DNA from: Octadecabacter arcticus 238
GTDB lineage: Bacteria; Pseudomonadota; Alphaproteobacteria; Rhodobacterales; Rhodobacteraceae
DNA: 64,000 nucleotides
Assembly: GCF_000155735.2 (NCBI RefSeq)
Contig: NC_020908.1
Coordinates: forward strand, 246,001 to 310,000
Direction: 5' to 3'
The notes beneath the pieces were generated by a model, which made no database searches, had not been told where the DNA came from, and saw only the letters and a list, made by a program, of their open reading frames with translations. Shown here in pieces: positions 35,664 through 45,229 of this stretch. How positions within the stretch are numbered: the stretch's first letter is position 1; each line of letters begins with the position of its first letter. Made by a program: the position numbers and the translations under genes.

Positions 35664-35982
35664 GGAGATTTCAGAGCCACTCCGGCAAAGAAAATCATCA
35701 CTCTGGCTCTTTTGTAACGGTCGATACAATCTTGCATCCTGTATTTCATGTCTGGTGCAGCAAGTGATTGCCTTTTGACGATCATCGCCGTTTCTCCTGA
35801 TCGCGGCATCAGTCTATTTGGGCTTGAAGCGGCCCCGTTTTCTGCCAAATATTTTTGTACAAACCATGCAATGCCTCCCTTAAGTTTTGTACAAAACCGT
35901 TAAAACACCGCCCCTCTGCCCGAAACCTTGCAACCTCCCGCCCATTTCGCTACCTGCAATCCAAGCGAAAAAGGGCACTCTT
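35664..35982. other. 319-base interval ahead of pheS
   Basis: A reverse-strand frame (35636-35848, 70 codons) resembles nothing known. The right part holds two palindromes (listed separately) and a 35-base stretch (35915-35951) that is repeated at 34994-35028. The pheS promoter should lie here but no clear -35/-10 pair was found. Confidence 0.5.
35853..35896. promoter_or_regulatory. paired palindromes TTTTGTACAAA ahead of pheS
   Basis: Palindromes TTTTGTACAAA at 35853-35863 and TTTTGTACAAAA at 35885-35896 lie 32 bases apart centre to centre, close to three helical turns. This is the geometry of a double operator for a dimeric regulator. The regulator and target (pheS on the right or a lost gene on the left) are unknown. 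Confidence 0.5.
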
Positions 35983-37044
35983 ATGGACGATCTGAAATCA
36001 AAATACCTCGACCTTATTGGCAAGGCCGCTGACGAAGCCACGCTCGAAGACCTGCGGGTTCAGGCGGTTGGCAAAAAGGGCGAAGTCAGCCTGCAGATGC
36101 GCTCCCTTGGCAAAATGACGCCTGAGGAACGACAGGTCGCCGGACCCGCGCTCAATGCCCTCAAGGATGAGATCAACAGCGCCCTCGTGGCCAAGAAAAT
36201 GGCGCTTGGCGATGCGGCCTTGGATCAGCGGCTGCGGGCGGAATGGCTTGACGTGTCACTGCCCGCGCGGGATCGTCGGGTTGGCACGATCCACCCTGTC
36301 AGCCAAGTCTGGGAAGAATGCACCGCGATCTTTGCCGACATGGGCTTTGCCACCGCCGAAGGGCCGCAGATCGACACCGATTGGTACAATTTCGATGCGC
36401 TCAACATCCCCGGTCACCACCCTGCGCGCGCCGAAATGGACACGTTCTATATGCACCGTGATGTGGGCGATGATCGCCCGCCCCACGTCTTGCGCACCCA
36501 CACCAGCCCCGTGCAAATCCGCGAAATGGAAAAGCAGGGCGCGCCCATCAGAATCATCTGTCCGGGCCGCGTTTACCGCGCCGATTATGACCAAACGCAC
36601 ACGCCGATGTTCCATCAGGTCGAAGGCCTCGCCATCGACAAGAACCTTAGCATGGCAAACCTGAAATGGGTGCTCGAAGAATTCTTCACCGCCTACTTCG
36701 GCACGTCGGTCAAAACCCGTTTTCGCGCGTCACACTTCCCGTTCACCGAACCCTCCGCCGAAGTCGACATTCAGTGTTCGTTCTCTGGTGGCACGGTGAA
36801 GGTGGGCGAGGGCGACGACTGGCTCGAAGTCCTTGGCTCCGGCATGGTCCACCCCAAAGTCCTACAGGCTGCTGGGGTTGATCCCGAAGAATACCAAGGC
36901 TTCGCCTTTGGCATGGGCATCGACCGCATCGCCATGCTGAAATACGGCATCCCCGACCTGCGCGCGTTCTTCGAGAGCGACCTGCGCTGGCTGCGCCATT
37001 ACGGGTTCAGTGCATTGCGCGTGCCGACGGTGCATGGGGGGTAA
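35983..37044 (+). CDS. pheS: phenylalanine-tRNA ligase alpha subunit
   Basis: PheS carries the class II catalytic core that charges tRNA-Phe with PheT. ATG 35983 ([17 protein letters not shown]) gives 353 residues: an N-terminal coiled-coil tRNA-binding arm (to ~80), motif 2 ([26 protein letters not shown]) and motif 3 ([18 protein letters not shown]). The start is set by AAAAAGGG about ten bases upstream. pheT is 2.9 kb downstream, with a hypothetical gene, an IS3 element and an ASCH gene between. Confidence 0.97.
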   Translation: MDDLKSKYLDLIGKAADEATLEDLRVQAVGKKGEVSLQMRSLGKMTPEERQVAGPALNALKDEINSALVAKKMALGDAALDQRLRAEWLDVSLPARDRRVGTIHPVSQVWEECTAIFADMGFATAEGPQIDTDWYNFDALNIPGHHPARAEMDTFYMHRDVGDDRPPHVLRTHTSPVQIREMEKQGAPIRIICPGRVYRADYDQTHTPMFHQVEGLAIDKNLSMANLKWVLEEFFTAYFGTSVKTRFRASHFPFTEPSAEVDIQCSFSGGTVKVGEGDDWLEVLGSGMVHPKVLQAAGVDPEEYQGFAFGMGIDRIAMLKYGIPDLRAFFESDLRWLRHYGFSALRVPTVHGG

Positions 37045-37045
37045 T

Positions 37046-37417
37046 GTGCCAAAGCCTTCGGATGAAAGAGCACTCTTACAATTGCTAGCGTCAAACCAAT
37101 CGGAAACAGGCGTCTTTTTTGCATATTGGAGCGAAATTCGATCTCAAAGTCACACCGCGAAGTTTCTTGAAAGCATCGAAGGTGCTCCAGATTTATCGCA
37201 ACAGACCCAAGTCTTGTTAAAAGACTTTGTGGAACAAGGTTTTGTTCAAGATTTGGCTAATTGGGCAACGAAAGAGGGCCGTCACTATGCAGTCACGTTC
37301 GCCGGGAAACAACGGTTGAGCGAACAAAACTCGAAACAGAGCTTTTCGAAAACTCTTTGGAGTAGGAAGGGCACAGTGAGCATAGTAATTGGTGCGATTT
37401 TAGGGGTCTACATGTAG
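37046..37417 (+). CDS. hypothetical protein with C-terminal membrane anchor, 123 aa
   Basis: GTG at 37046, two bases after the pheS stop, with a GGGGGG run as ribosome site. The protein begins MPKPSDERALLQLLASNQSE and has a helical, mostly soluble body with WATKEGRHYAVTFAGKQRLSE and a final hydrophobic helix (VSIVIGAILGVYM) that could be a tail anchor. The body has the feel of a small winged-helix fold, but no family was recognised. It may be co-transcribed with pheS. Confidence 0.6.
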   Translation: MPKPSDERALLQLLASNQSETGVFFAYWSEIRSQSHTAKFLESIEGAPDLSQQTQVLLKDFVEQGFVQDLANWATKEGRHYAVTFAGKQRLSEQNSKQSFSKTLWSRKGTVSIVIGAILGVYM

Positions 37418-37513
37418 ATCATCAATAATGTTGATCCTAACTACGCTTGCGAAATGCCGCTTTCTTCAATTCTAGTTAAGTGCGTGGTTTTTTGGAAGAA
37501 CTTGGTAACCAAT

Positions 37514-37566
37514 AGCCCGTCACCGACGGGCAGCGCCCGAGCCTCCCCACGGGAGGGCGCTTTTGC
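37514..37566 (+). terminator. double hairpin after the pheS unit
   Basis: GCCCGT-CACCG-ACGGGC is followed at once by GCGCC...CCTCCC-AC-GGGAGG-GCGC and TTTT. The second hairpin with its T run is a likely terminator, 100 bases before the IS3 element. Confidence 0.7.
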
Positions 37567-37725
37567 AACGTTGCACCAATCCGCTCCACCACCGTCAACC
37601 CACCCCAACAGCCAATCCGAAGCGTTCCAGCCCCCTCCCAGTCTCGGGCGCTCCCCCTCTGTCAGGGATGTTGTCCGCTGCTCTATTTTTCTCTAATTTT
37701 CAGGTGGGCGGATTAGGACAATGAC

Positions 37726-38220
37726 ATGGGATATTCACTGGAACGAAAAGCAGCTGTGCTGAAACGGATGCTTCCGCCGAACAACGTGGCTATTCGGCAG
37801 CTTTCGCAGGAGGAAGGGATTTCGGAGGCGACGCTTTTCTCTTGGCGTGCTCAGGCGCGCAACAAGGGGCAGCTTTTGCCTGACGCTGATGCGAGCCCTG
37901 AGGGCTGGTCTTCACGTGACAAGTTTGCGGCGGTGTTGGAAACTGCTGCGCTGAACGAGGCTGACCTAGCCGAATACTGCCGCAAACGCGGCCTTTACCC
38001 GGCGCAGATTGCCATGTGGCGAGTTGCTTGCGAGCAGGCCAACGACTGGGACCGCACGAGTGCAGCACGTCTTGTGCGTGCGACCAAGGAAGACAAGAAA
38101 CGGATGAAAGATTTGGAACGCGAGCTTGCTCGCAAGGATCGCGCACTGGCCGAAACTGCAGCACTGCTTGTTCTGCGAAAAAAGGCCTCAGCGATCTGGG
38201 GGGACGGAGAGGACGCATGA
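37726..38220 (+). CDS. IS3-family transposase OrfA
   Basis: 164 residues with an N-terminal helix-turn-helix (LERKAAVLKRMLPPNNVAIRQLSQEEGISEATLFSWR), a second HTH-like block (DLAEYCRKRGLYPAQIAMWR) and a C-terminal coiled-coil (KDLERELARKDRALAETAALL). A6G at 38178-38184 near the end is a typical -1 slippage site; the -1 frame is open into orfB, so an OrfAB fusion could be made. The stop overlaps the orfB start (ATGA). Confidence 0.88.
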   Translation: MGYSLERKAAVLKRMLPPNNVAIRQLSQEEGISEATLFSWRAQARNKGQLLPDADASPEGWSSRDKFAAVLETAALNEADLAEYCRKRGLYPAQIAMWRVACEQANDWDRTSAARLVRATKEDKKRMKDLERELARKDRALAETAALLVLRKKASAIWGDGEDA

Positions 38221-39279
38221 TCAGCACCCCAGATCGCCAAACCGCAGTTGCTCTGATCAATGAGGCCGTCACCGCAGGAGCGCGGCGCGCCAAAGCCTGT
38301 TCCGAGTTGGAAATCAGCGAACGCACTCTGCGGCGCTGGACAAAAGACGGCGAGGTTCGCCCTGATAAGCGCCCCCTCGTGCCGCGTGCGGAACCAGCAA
38401 ACGCGTTGAGTACGGCAGAACGCGCGGCTGTTCTAGATGTCTGTAATTCAAAGGAGTTCTCTAGCCTTCCCCCAAGTCAGATTGTGCCAAAGCTAGCAGA
38501 TCGGGGGCAGTATCTAGCCTCGGAAACGAGTTTCTACCGCATTCTGCGCGCCAATGGATTGCAGCATCACCGGGGTCGAGCCAAGTCCCCAGTCAAGCGT
38601 AAGAAGCCCACAAGCTATCAGGCCAGTGCGCCCTGTGAGGTCTGGACCTGGGACATTACCTGGATGCCGGGACCTGTCGCAGGCATGTTCTTCTATCTGT
38701 ATCTGATCGTGGACATCTTCAGCCGGAAGATCGTGGGCTGGGAGGTCCATGAGCGTGAAAGTGCGGATCTGGCTGCCATTCTGATCCGGCAAGCAGTGCT
38801 AGCGGAGGGCTGTCAGATGCGCCCCTTGGTTCTGCACGCTGACAACGGCAGTCCTATGAAGGGCGCCACGATGAAGGTGACGATGGAAAAAACTAGGGAT
38901 CACGGCCTCCTACAGTCGCCCTCGCGTAAGCAACGACAACCCTTTCTCAGAGGCGTTGTTCCGAACCTGCAAATACCGCCCGGACTGGCCGACCAAGGGC
39001 TTTGCCACCAAGGCGGATGCTCAAACCTGGGTCCAAACCTTCGCTGGTTGGTACAATAGTGAACACCTGCACAGCGCCATCCGCTTCGTCACGCCGAATG
39101 CGCGCCACGCAGGTCATGATCGTGCAACGCTCACAAATCGTGCCAATCTCTATGCCACTGCTCGCGCGCAAAACCCGCAACGCTGGTCAGGAAAAACCCG
39201 AAACTGGCAACCAGCAGGACCCGTCTGGCTGAACCCAGAAAACGAAATCAGCGCCTCTGAAATCAGAGACGCTGCATGA
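38217..39279 (+). pseudogene. IS3-family transposase OrfB, frameshifted
   Basis: The first ~225 residues include the integrase core with WTWDITWMPG (D) and LHADNGSPMKG (D). At the A6 run 38887-38892 one extra A breaks the frame; reading one base on gives [33 protein letters not shown] with the catalytic Glu and the normal end at 39279. A single-base insertion therefore inactivates the enzyme. Confidence 0.9.
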
Positions 39280-39369
39280 AATCGGCGGACAACACCTTTG
39301 ACAAACACCGCGCTGCCCTTTCCCGCGCTGTCGTTATCCGCTAGACACGTCGAAAATTAGGAGCACCCC

Positions 39370-39804
39370 ATGGCCGAGATCGAAGACCTGCAAGAAACCT
39401 ACCCCGGTGCGGGCACGTTCCAGTTTGGCGACTCCGCTGAAACCAGCGCGGCCCTTATCGACCTTGTGCGCAACAGCAATAAACGCGCGACCTGCGCGCC
39501 GCTGCGCGATTTCAAAGACGATCCAGACTCCATGCCCGTCGTCGGGCGCATCGACATCGTCGCCGATTGGGACGGACATCCAACGTTCGTCGTCAAAACC
39601 GTGCGCGTGGACGAGGTCCGCTTTTGCGACGTCACCGAAAACATGGCCAAGGCTGACGGGTTTAAGGACCTGCTGGCATGGCGCAAGTCCACCAAAGCCA
39701 GCATCAGTCGCGGCGGCAATCACGATCCCGCCATGCCGATGCTGTTTGAATTCTTTTCCTTGGTCGAAGACCTCGATGGGCGCCAGATTGAGGAAAAATC
39801 ATAA
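39370..39804 (+). CDS. ASCH-domain protein, 144 aa
   Basis: The pattern TFQFGDSAETSAALIDLVRNSNKRATCAPLRDF, VGRIDIVADWDGHPTFVVKT and VRFCDVTENMAKADGF is that of ASCH-domain proteins (YhfF-like), a PUA-related fold thought to bind RNA or nucleotides; some members act as RNA or N4-acetylcytidine hydrolases. A TTAGGAGCA ribosome site is present. The gene lies 105 bases before pheT and may be carried on the same transcript. Confidence 0.85.
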   Translation: MAEIEDLQETYPGAGTFQFGDSAETSAALIDLVRNSNKRATCAPLRDFKDDPDSMPVVGRIDIVADWDGHPTFVVKTVRVDEVRFCDVTENMAKADGFKDLLAWRKSTKASISRGGNHDPAMPMLFEFFSLVEDLDGRQIEEKS

Positions 39805-39908
39805 GGCAGCCCGATCCGCAAACCTGACGCGCAAACCGGATGAGCCTTCCCCCTGACGCACCATTCCGCTAAACCCCGCGCAATACCTATTTCGCAGGGA
39901 CCAGACAC

Positions 39909-42308
39909 ATGAAATTCACGCTATCTTGGCTAAAATCGCACCTCGACACGGACGCCTCCGTTGATGAGATTTGCGAAACGCTCACCGACCTCGGGCTTGA
40001 GGTCGAGGGCGTTGAGAACCCTGCCGCCAAACTGTCTGATTTCGTTATCGGCAAAGTCACCCATGCCGAAAAGCACCCCGACGCGGATAAGCTGAAGGTC
40101 TGCACGGTTGAGGCAGGGTATGGTCCGACCCAGATCATTTGCGGTGCGCCAAACGCGCGCGCAGGCATCACCGTCGTCGTGGCCAAGCCGGGCACTTACA
40201 TTCCCGGCCTCGACATCACGATTGCTGTTGGCAAAATCCGTGGCATCGAAAGCTTCGGCATGATGGCCAGTGAACGTGAATTGGAACTGTCCGAAGAACA
40301 CGACGGCATTATCGAACTCCCCGCCGGGGAGATCGGCCAGTCGTTTGCCGATTATCTCGCCGAACACGACCCCGCGCGGGTCGATCCAGTGATCGAAATC
40401 GCCATCACCCCGAACCGTCCCGACGCCCTTGGCGTGCGCGGCGTTGCGCGTGATCTGGCCGCACGTGGCCTAGGCGTGATGAAACCAAATGATGTCGACC
40501 CCGTTGCCGCGTCCTTTGCGAACCCGATCACAGTGACCATCGATGACGACACGCTGGCCCAAGCGCCGGTGTTCTATGGCCGCCTGATTAAAGGCGTCAA
40601 AAACGGCCCCAGCCCCGATTGGTTGCAACAACAGCTGCGCGCGATTGGCCTGCGGCCCATCAGTTTTCTCGTAGATGTGACCAACTGGTTCACCTACGAT
40701 CTGAACCGCCCGCTGCACGTGTTTGACGCCGACAAAATCAGCTGCAACTCCCTGCGTCTGCACCGCGCCACAGGCACAGAAACCCTCATGGGCCTTGACG
40801 ACAAAGAATACACGCTACCCGAAGGGGCGACCGTCATTTCCGACGGGCAGGGCCCTGAATCCATCGGTGGCGTGATGGGCGGTCTGGCCACGGGCTGCAC
40901 GGCTGACACAACATCGGTCTTCGTCGAAGCGGCGTATTTTGACCCGATCCGCACGGCCTACACGGGCCGCGCTTTGAAAATCAACTCAGACGCGCGCTAC
41001 CGCTTTGAACGCGGCATTGATCCCGCATTTACGCCGATCGGTCTGGAACATGCGGTGCGGATGATCGTCGATCACGCAGGTGGTGAGGCGTCCGAGGTTG
41101 TGCAGGCGGGCCAAATCCCCGACACATCCCGCGCCTATAAACTCGACACGGATCGCTGTTCGTCCCTTGTCGGGATGGACATTCCCGCTGACACGCAACG
41201 CGCTACCTTGACCGCGCTTGGGTTCGTCATGGACGGGGACATGGCACAGGTTCCAAGCTGGCGCCCTGACGTGCAAGGCACTGCGGACCTCGTCGAAGAG
41301 GTCGCGCGCATCGCTTCCCTCTCCAACCTCAAACCCGTGCCCATGCCCCGCGTCCGCGCGGGCGTTCCCGCACCTGTCTTGACGCCAATGCAAAAACGCC
41401 TCGCCATGGCGCGGCGTACGACGGCCAGCTTGGGCTACAACGAGTGCGTCGCCTATTCGTTCATCGACCAAGCGGCGGCAGCGCTGTTTGGCGGCGGCAC
41501 GGATGCGACAATGCTCGCCAACCCGATCAGTTCGGAAATGTCGCACATGCGCCCCGCCTTGCTGCCCGGCTTGCTTCAGGCTGCGGCCCGCAATCAGGCG
41601 CGTGGCATGGCCAACCTCGCGCTGTTTGAGGCTGGCGATGCCTTTCACGGCGGTGAACCGGGCGAACAGCACACGCTGGTGACTGGTATCCTTGTTGGCA
41701 AAACTAACCCCAAAGACGTGCATGGCACATCGCGCGACGTCGATATTTATGACGCCAAAGCGGACGCCGAGGCGATTCTGTCCGCGATGGGCGCACCCAC
41801 CAAAGTGCAAATCCTGCGCGGGGCGGGCGATGCGTGGCATCCTGGTCGGCATGGGATGATCTGCCTTGGGCCAAAGAAAATCCTTGGGGTGTTCGGGGAA
41901 ATTCACCCGAAAATCCTGACGGCACTTGGCGTCAAAGGCCCTGTGGTCGGCTTTGTGTTGTACCCGTCCGACATTCCGATGCCCAAGAATGCGTCGGTCA
42001 ATCGCGGTGCTGCATCGCTCCCCGATTTGCAAGCGGTCGAACGTGATTTTGCCTTTGTGATGGACACAACCGTTGATGCCCTCACAGCCGTAAATGCAGC
42101 GGCTGGCGCGGACAAAACCCTGATTGAAGACGTGTGTATTTTTGATGAATTTGTCGGCGGTTCCTTGGGAGATGGTAAAAAATCTCTCGCCATGACGGTT
42201 CGTTTGCAGCCAAGTGGGGCGACCCTAAAGGACGTTGATATCGAAGCCGTCAGCGCCAAGATAATCGACAAAGTCACCAAGGCGACGGGTGGTACGCTGC
42301 GCGGCTGA
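39909..42308 (+). CDS. pheT: phenylalanine-tRNA ligase beta subunit
   Basis: PheT partners PheS and edits mischarged Tyr-tRNA. The 799-residue protein has the N-terminal EMAP/tRNA-binding domain (VIGKVTHAEKHPDADKLKVCTV), the B3/B4 editing domain around residues 200-400 (SFLVDVTNWFTYDLNRPLHVFDADKI), B5 (DLVEEVARI) and the C-terminal anticodon-binding FDX-ACB domain (VERDFAFVMDTTVDALTAV). The start MKFTLSWLKSHLDTDAS is standard. Confidence 0.98.
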   Translation: MKFTLSWLKSHLDTDASVDEICETLTDLGLEVEGVENPAAKLSDFVIGKVTHAEKHPDADKLKVCTVEAGYGPTQIICGAPNARAGITVVVAKPGTYIPGLDITIAVGKIRGIESFGMMASERELELSEEHDGIIELPAGEIGQSFADYLAEHDPARVDPVIEIAITPNRPDALGVRGVARDLAARGLGVMKPNDVDPVAASFANPITVTIDDDTLAQAPVFYGRLIKGVKNGPSPDWLQQQLRAIGLRPISFLVDVTNWFTYDLNRPLHVFDADKISCNSLRLHRATGTETLMGLDDKEYTLPEGATVISDGQGPESIGGVMGGLATGCTADTTSVFVEAAYFDPIRTAYTGRALKINSDARYRFERGIDPAFTPIGLEHAVRMIVDHAGGEASEVVQAGQIPDTSRAYKLDTDRCSSLVGMDIPADTQRATLTALGFVMDGDMAQVPSWRPDVQGTADLVEEVARIASLSNLKPVPMPRVRAGVPAPVLTPMQKRLAMARRTTASLGYNECVAYSFIDQAAAALFGGGTDATMLANPISSEMSHMRPALLPGLLQAAARNQARGMANLALFEAGDAFHGGEPGEQHTLVTGILVGKTNPKDVHGTSRDVDIYDAKADAEAILSAMGAPTKVQILRGAGDAWHPGRHGMICLGPKKILGVFGEIHPKILTALGVKGPVVGFVLYPSDIPMPKNASVNRGAASLPDLQAVERDFAFVMDTTVDALTAVNAAAGADKTLIEDVCIFDEFVGGSLGDGKKSLAMTVRLQPSGATLKDVDIEAVSAKIIDKVTKATGGTLRG

Positions 42309-42311
42309 TCC

Positions 42312-42410
42312 CTAGCGCGTCGAAATCGCCTCGGCGAGGATATCAAACACCAGCCTGATCCGTGGGCTGGTGTGCACCTCACGGTGGGTCACGAGCCAGA
42401 CTGGAAAGTT
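42312..42410 (-). pseudogene. C-terminal remnant of a LysR-family regulator
   Basis: The reverse strand reads NFPVWLVTHREVHTSPRIRLVFDILAEAIST and then a stop, which is the last part of a LysR-type effector-binding domain. It is cut at 42411 exactly where the ISL3 end (GGCTCTTCTCCGC) begins, so the rest of the gene was displaced or lost. Confidence 0.8.
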
Positions 42411-43554
42411 GGCTCTTCTCCGCTTTGTTGAGTAAGAAAAGATGCCGACCATCAAGTAACCTGTTGATATGTTAGGTTTCTGACAACTTTACATAGGGCA
42501 GGTATATGACCATCGACGTCTCGCAACATATTTTACGCCTGAAGGGGCAACGTGTAAATGAAATTGAGCTGGCTGAAGACTGTGCGAAGGTTATTGTTCA
42601 GTGCAGTCGGGATGCCCGCAGGAGCGCTATAGACCCTGCAACCGGCAAGAAGGGTAGCATCAACCAACATATTCGCCGACAAGTAAACGACATCCCGTTT
42701 TTTGGGTATCCTTGTGTGATTGAGATTGAGCTAGCGCAGGTTTTTATTAGCAAGGGTGAGCGCCGCATTGAGGCGTGTCCTTTTGTTGATAAAAGGGTGC
42801 CGTTTCACCCATCGATTTTGCCATCTTATCAGTGGATTGTGCCGTCATTTATCCATTCTGGCTGTCTCCAGGCATTTAGGTATACGATGGGAGACGGTAA
42901 AGAATATCGACAAGGCATACCTGATGGAAACGCTCCCTGCGCTTGATCCCGCACAGCTTGCTGGCTTGGAATACATTGGTGTCGATGAAGTGGCCCGGGC
43001 GAAAGGTCATGACTATATGACGGTGGTCTACGATATGGTCGGAGGGCATCTGATCTGGGTGGAAGCCGGTCGAACTGCCGAAGTTTTTTCAAGGTTTTTG
43101 AAACAGCTGCGGCCAGATACAGCCCATAAAATAAAGGCCGTGTCGATGGATATGGGGCCTGCCTACCAAAAGGCTGTCAGGGAGTCCTTGCCGATGGCCG
43201 ACATCGTATTTGACCGTTTCCACGTCATGAAAAACTACAGCAAGGCTATCCATAATCAGCGTCGCCTTGAGTTCAGGAAGGCCGATCCAAGTGGTAAAGA
43301 GTTGATGAAGGGCACGCATTATCTGTTGCTCAAAAATGCGGATAAGTTGAATGAAAAACAAAGTAACAAGCTGCAAACGTTGCTGGAGAGCAATAGCAAC
43401 CTGAATACGCTTTACGTCTTAAAAGAACAGCTTCAGGCTCTGTGGAGCGCCCCATCATTTGAGGGGATGTCAGAGCAACTGGAAAATTGGTGCCTGATCG
43501 CAGATCAGTCACACATGCTCTATCTGAAAAAGTTCGCAAAATCCCTAAGAAAAC
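42411..43554 (+). mobile_element. ISL3-family insertion sequence, 3' end missing
   Basis: The left terminal repeat GGCTCTTCTCCGCTTTGTT is present at 42411. The right end is gone: the transposase stops matching at 43554, where the IS66 terminal repeat starts. Confidence 0.85.
42506..43554 (+). pseudogene. ISL3-family transposase, frameshifted and truncated
   Basis: The zinc-finger-like N-terminal part runs from MTIDVSQHILRLKG to EACPFVDK; an extra A in the A4 run near 42788-42791 moves the frame, after which GCRFTHRFCHLISGLCRHLSI continues the protein. The DDE part is seen in YIGVDEVARAKGHDYMTVVYD (D), VSMDMGPAYQKAV (D) and FDRFHVMK. The C-terminal ~80 residues, with the last catalytic Glu, are cut off by IS66. 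Confidence 0.9.
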
Positions 43555-45168
43555 GTAACTCCCGAGGACCCCATCGGATATCGGGTTTTGTGTTGCCCTT
43601 GCGACGTTAGAGCCGAGCGATGATCTGTTGTGGTGATAGGGTGAGTGTTTCGAGGATATTGCCCCCGTGTTTTCTGACCGTCGAGATGACGGATCTGATG
43701 TCAGCGAAGACCTGCGCGCCCTCGAGGGTGCGGAAAGTTCCCGAGATTTTCATGCGCAACTTCATCATGCGCAGGTCCCATTCGGCCTGATTGTTGGTGA
43801 AGGGAACTGTGAAGTCCGTAAGGAACCTTAGGACGTCATCACGGTAGTCGCGCAAGCGGACCAGAAGGTTATGGCCTGGCCGCCTGGCTTTTCGGCCTCG
43901 CGCACCAGTGCGTCTAGCCAGTGGGTCTTGTCGCTCATGGAAGGCGAGGCCCTCGGTGAGGATAGCCATGTATTTGGTGAGGATGCCGTGGTGAACCGAC
44001 GTGGGGAGTTCGGTCTCGCCTCGCCCCTGAGCCGCGCACTTGAGCTGATTGGCGCTGTTGAGCAGCACGCTCATCGCGCACGCCCACGGCTCCTTTTCGA
44101 TTTCTTCGATGGCCTTGAGTTCCCGTAAATGATGCGCCCCGCACAGGGCGTGCGCGTCCACCCCACTCATATGGGCGTAATAGGACTTCCAGTGGTCATG
44201 AACAATTGTCCCGCCGGTCAGGAAGGATGGAACAGCACCGCGCTTGGCGCTGATGCGATAATGCGTGAAGGCGAGATCGCTGATTGAGTGCAGCCAGTGC
44301 AGCTTACCAGCAACACGAAGTCCGGTCTCATCCAGATGCCGAACGCCGCCTTCATTGAGCCGGGCCAGAATGTGTTCGACGACGCCACCCAAGGTACGCG
44401 CTGTGCCGTTCACCCAGTTGGTCACGCTGGCCGCGCATAGGCTGGTGGCACCAAACAAATCACGCAGGAGTTGGCAGACCCAATCCTCGGGGATCAGCTG
44501 CTGAACATTGCAGTAGACCGCCGCCGCCCGAATGCGCTTACCGTATTGCACGTGTGCATTCACGCCATCGGGAAAGGTGGCTGTCGTCGTGGCTCGGCAA
44601 TGGCCACAACAATAAATCGCTGCCTGATGCTCTGTGACCTCCAGACGCGGCACCGGTATGTCATAAACCTGACGCCTCTCCACCGCCTTGATCATCCCAG
44701 CCGTCAAGCCATGCTGACAGGTGCCACAGGCCTCAGCCTCATGTCGCTCCACAAAGTCAGGCGTTGCTGTCTGACGTAGGGTGTCGCCTCGGTGGCCAAC
44801 TTGGCCACCACTTTTCTTACCGGACTTACCACGCAGGCTACGCGGTACCGGCTTCTTCAACCCATCACTCGAAGGCGGCTTGCTGCTATTACTGCTGTTC
44901 TTGGCCAACTGACGCCGCAGATCCGCATTCTCTTGCGCCATGCTCGCCAACGCGGCTTCCAACTCGGCGATCCAGCGCTGAGCCGTGGCGAGGAGTTGTT
45001 CAAGAGCAGTAACTTGGTCCATTCCACCAATGATTCAGAGAAATCGTCACAGCGCCACGAAATTCAGACCACAACAGAAAATTCATGCGCCTAATAACCA
45101 AGGAGACCTTGGATTCAAACATCAAAACTGACAAAAACCCGTTATCGGCTGGGGTGCTTGGGAGTTAC
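43555..45168 (-). mobile_element. IS66-family insertion sequence
   Basis: The ends GTAACTCCCGAGGACCCC (43555 on) and the reverse complement of the sequence ending at 45168 (GTAACTCCCAAGCACCCC) match as IS66-type terminal repeats over more than 30 bases. The 8-base flanks differ (AAGAAAAC against CAGTTTTC), so there is no target duplication; the DNA on its right side is unrelated to the ISL3 it cuts. Confidence 0.9.
43607..45022 (-). CDS. IS66-family transposase (TnpC type)
   Basis: 471 residues: an N-terminal coiled-coil (AQRWIAELEAALASMAQENADLRRQLAKN), the NSSKPPSSD motif of IS66, a zinc-finger (CCGHCRA near 150), and the catalytic domain with VRHLDETGLRV (D), GTIVHDHWKSYY (D) and FTNNQAEWDLRMMKLRMKISG (E). 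The frame is intact. It lacks the TnpA and TnpB helper genes, as in the simpler IS66 members. Confidence 0.93.
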   Translation of the reverse strand: MDQVTALEQLLATAQRWIAELEAALASMAQENADLRRQLAKNSSNSSKPPSSDGLKKPVPRSLRGKSGKKSGGQVGHRGDTLRQTATPDFVERHEAEACGTCQHGLTAGMIKAVERRQVYDIPVPRLEVTEHQAAIYCCGHCRATTTATFPDGVNAHVQYGKRIRAAAVYCNVQQLIPEDWVCQLLRDLFGATSLCAASVTNWVNGTARTLGGVVEHILARLNEGGVRHLDETGLRVAGKLHWLHSISDLAFTHYRISAKRGAVPSFLTGGTIVHDHWKSYYAHMSGVDAHALCGAHHLRELKAIEEIEKEPWACAMSVLLNSANQLKCAAQGRGETELPTSVHHGILTKYMAILTEGLAFHERQDPLARRTGARGRKARRPGHNLLVRLRDYRDDVLRFLTDFTVPFTNNQAEWDLRMMKLRMKISGTFRTLEGAQVFADIRSVISTVRKHGGNILETLTLSPQQIIARL

Positions 45169-45229
45169 CAGTTTTCGTCAATTCCGCGTTGGCCCATACA
45201 AATGTATAGATGTTTGAAAGGAGACCATT

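Larger units (their letters stand above)
37669..39293 (+). mobile_element. IS3-family insertion sequence between pheS and pheT
   Basis: Ends TGTTGTCCGC (37669 on) and GCGGACAACA (to 39293) are inverted repeats. The element carries overlapping orfA and orfB; orfB is frameshifted, so this copy should be inactive. I see no clear 3-4 base target duplication. Confidence 0.88.

Noticed and set aside
42506..45168. Whether ISL3 and IS66 form a compound resistance transposon
   Set aside because: No cargo gene lies between them; IS66 simply cuts ISL3.
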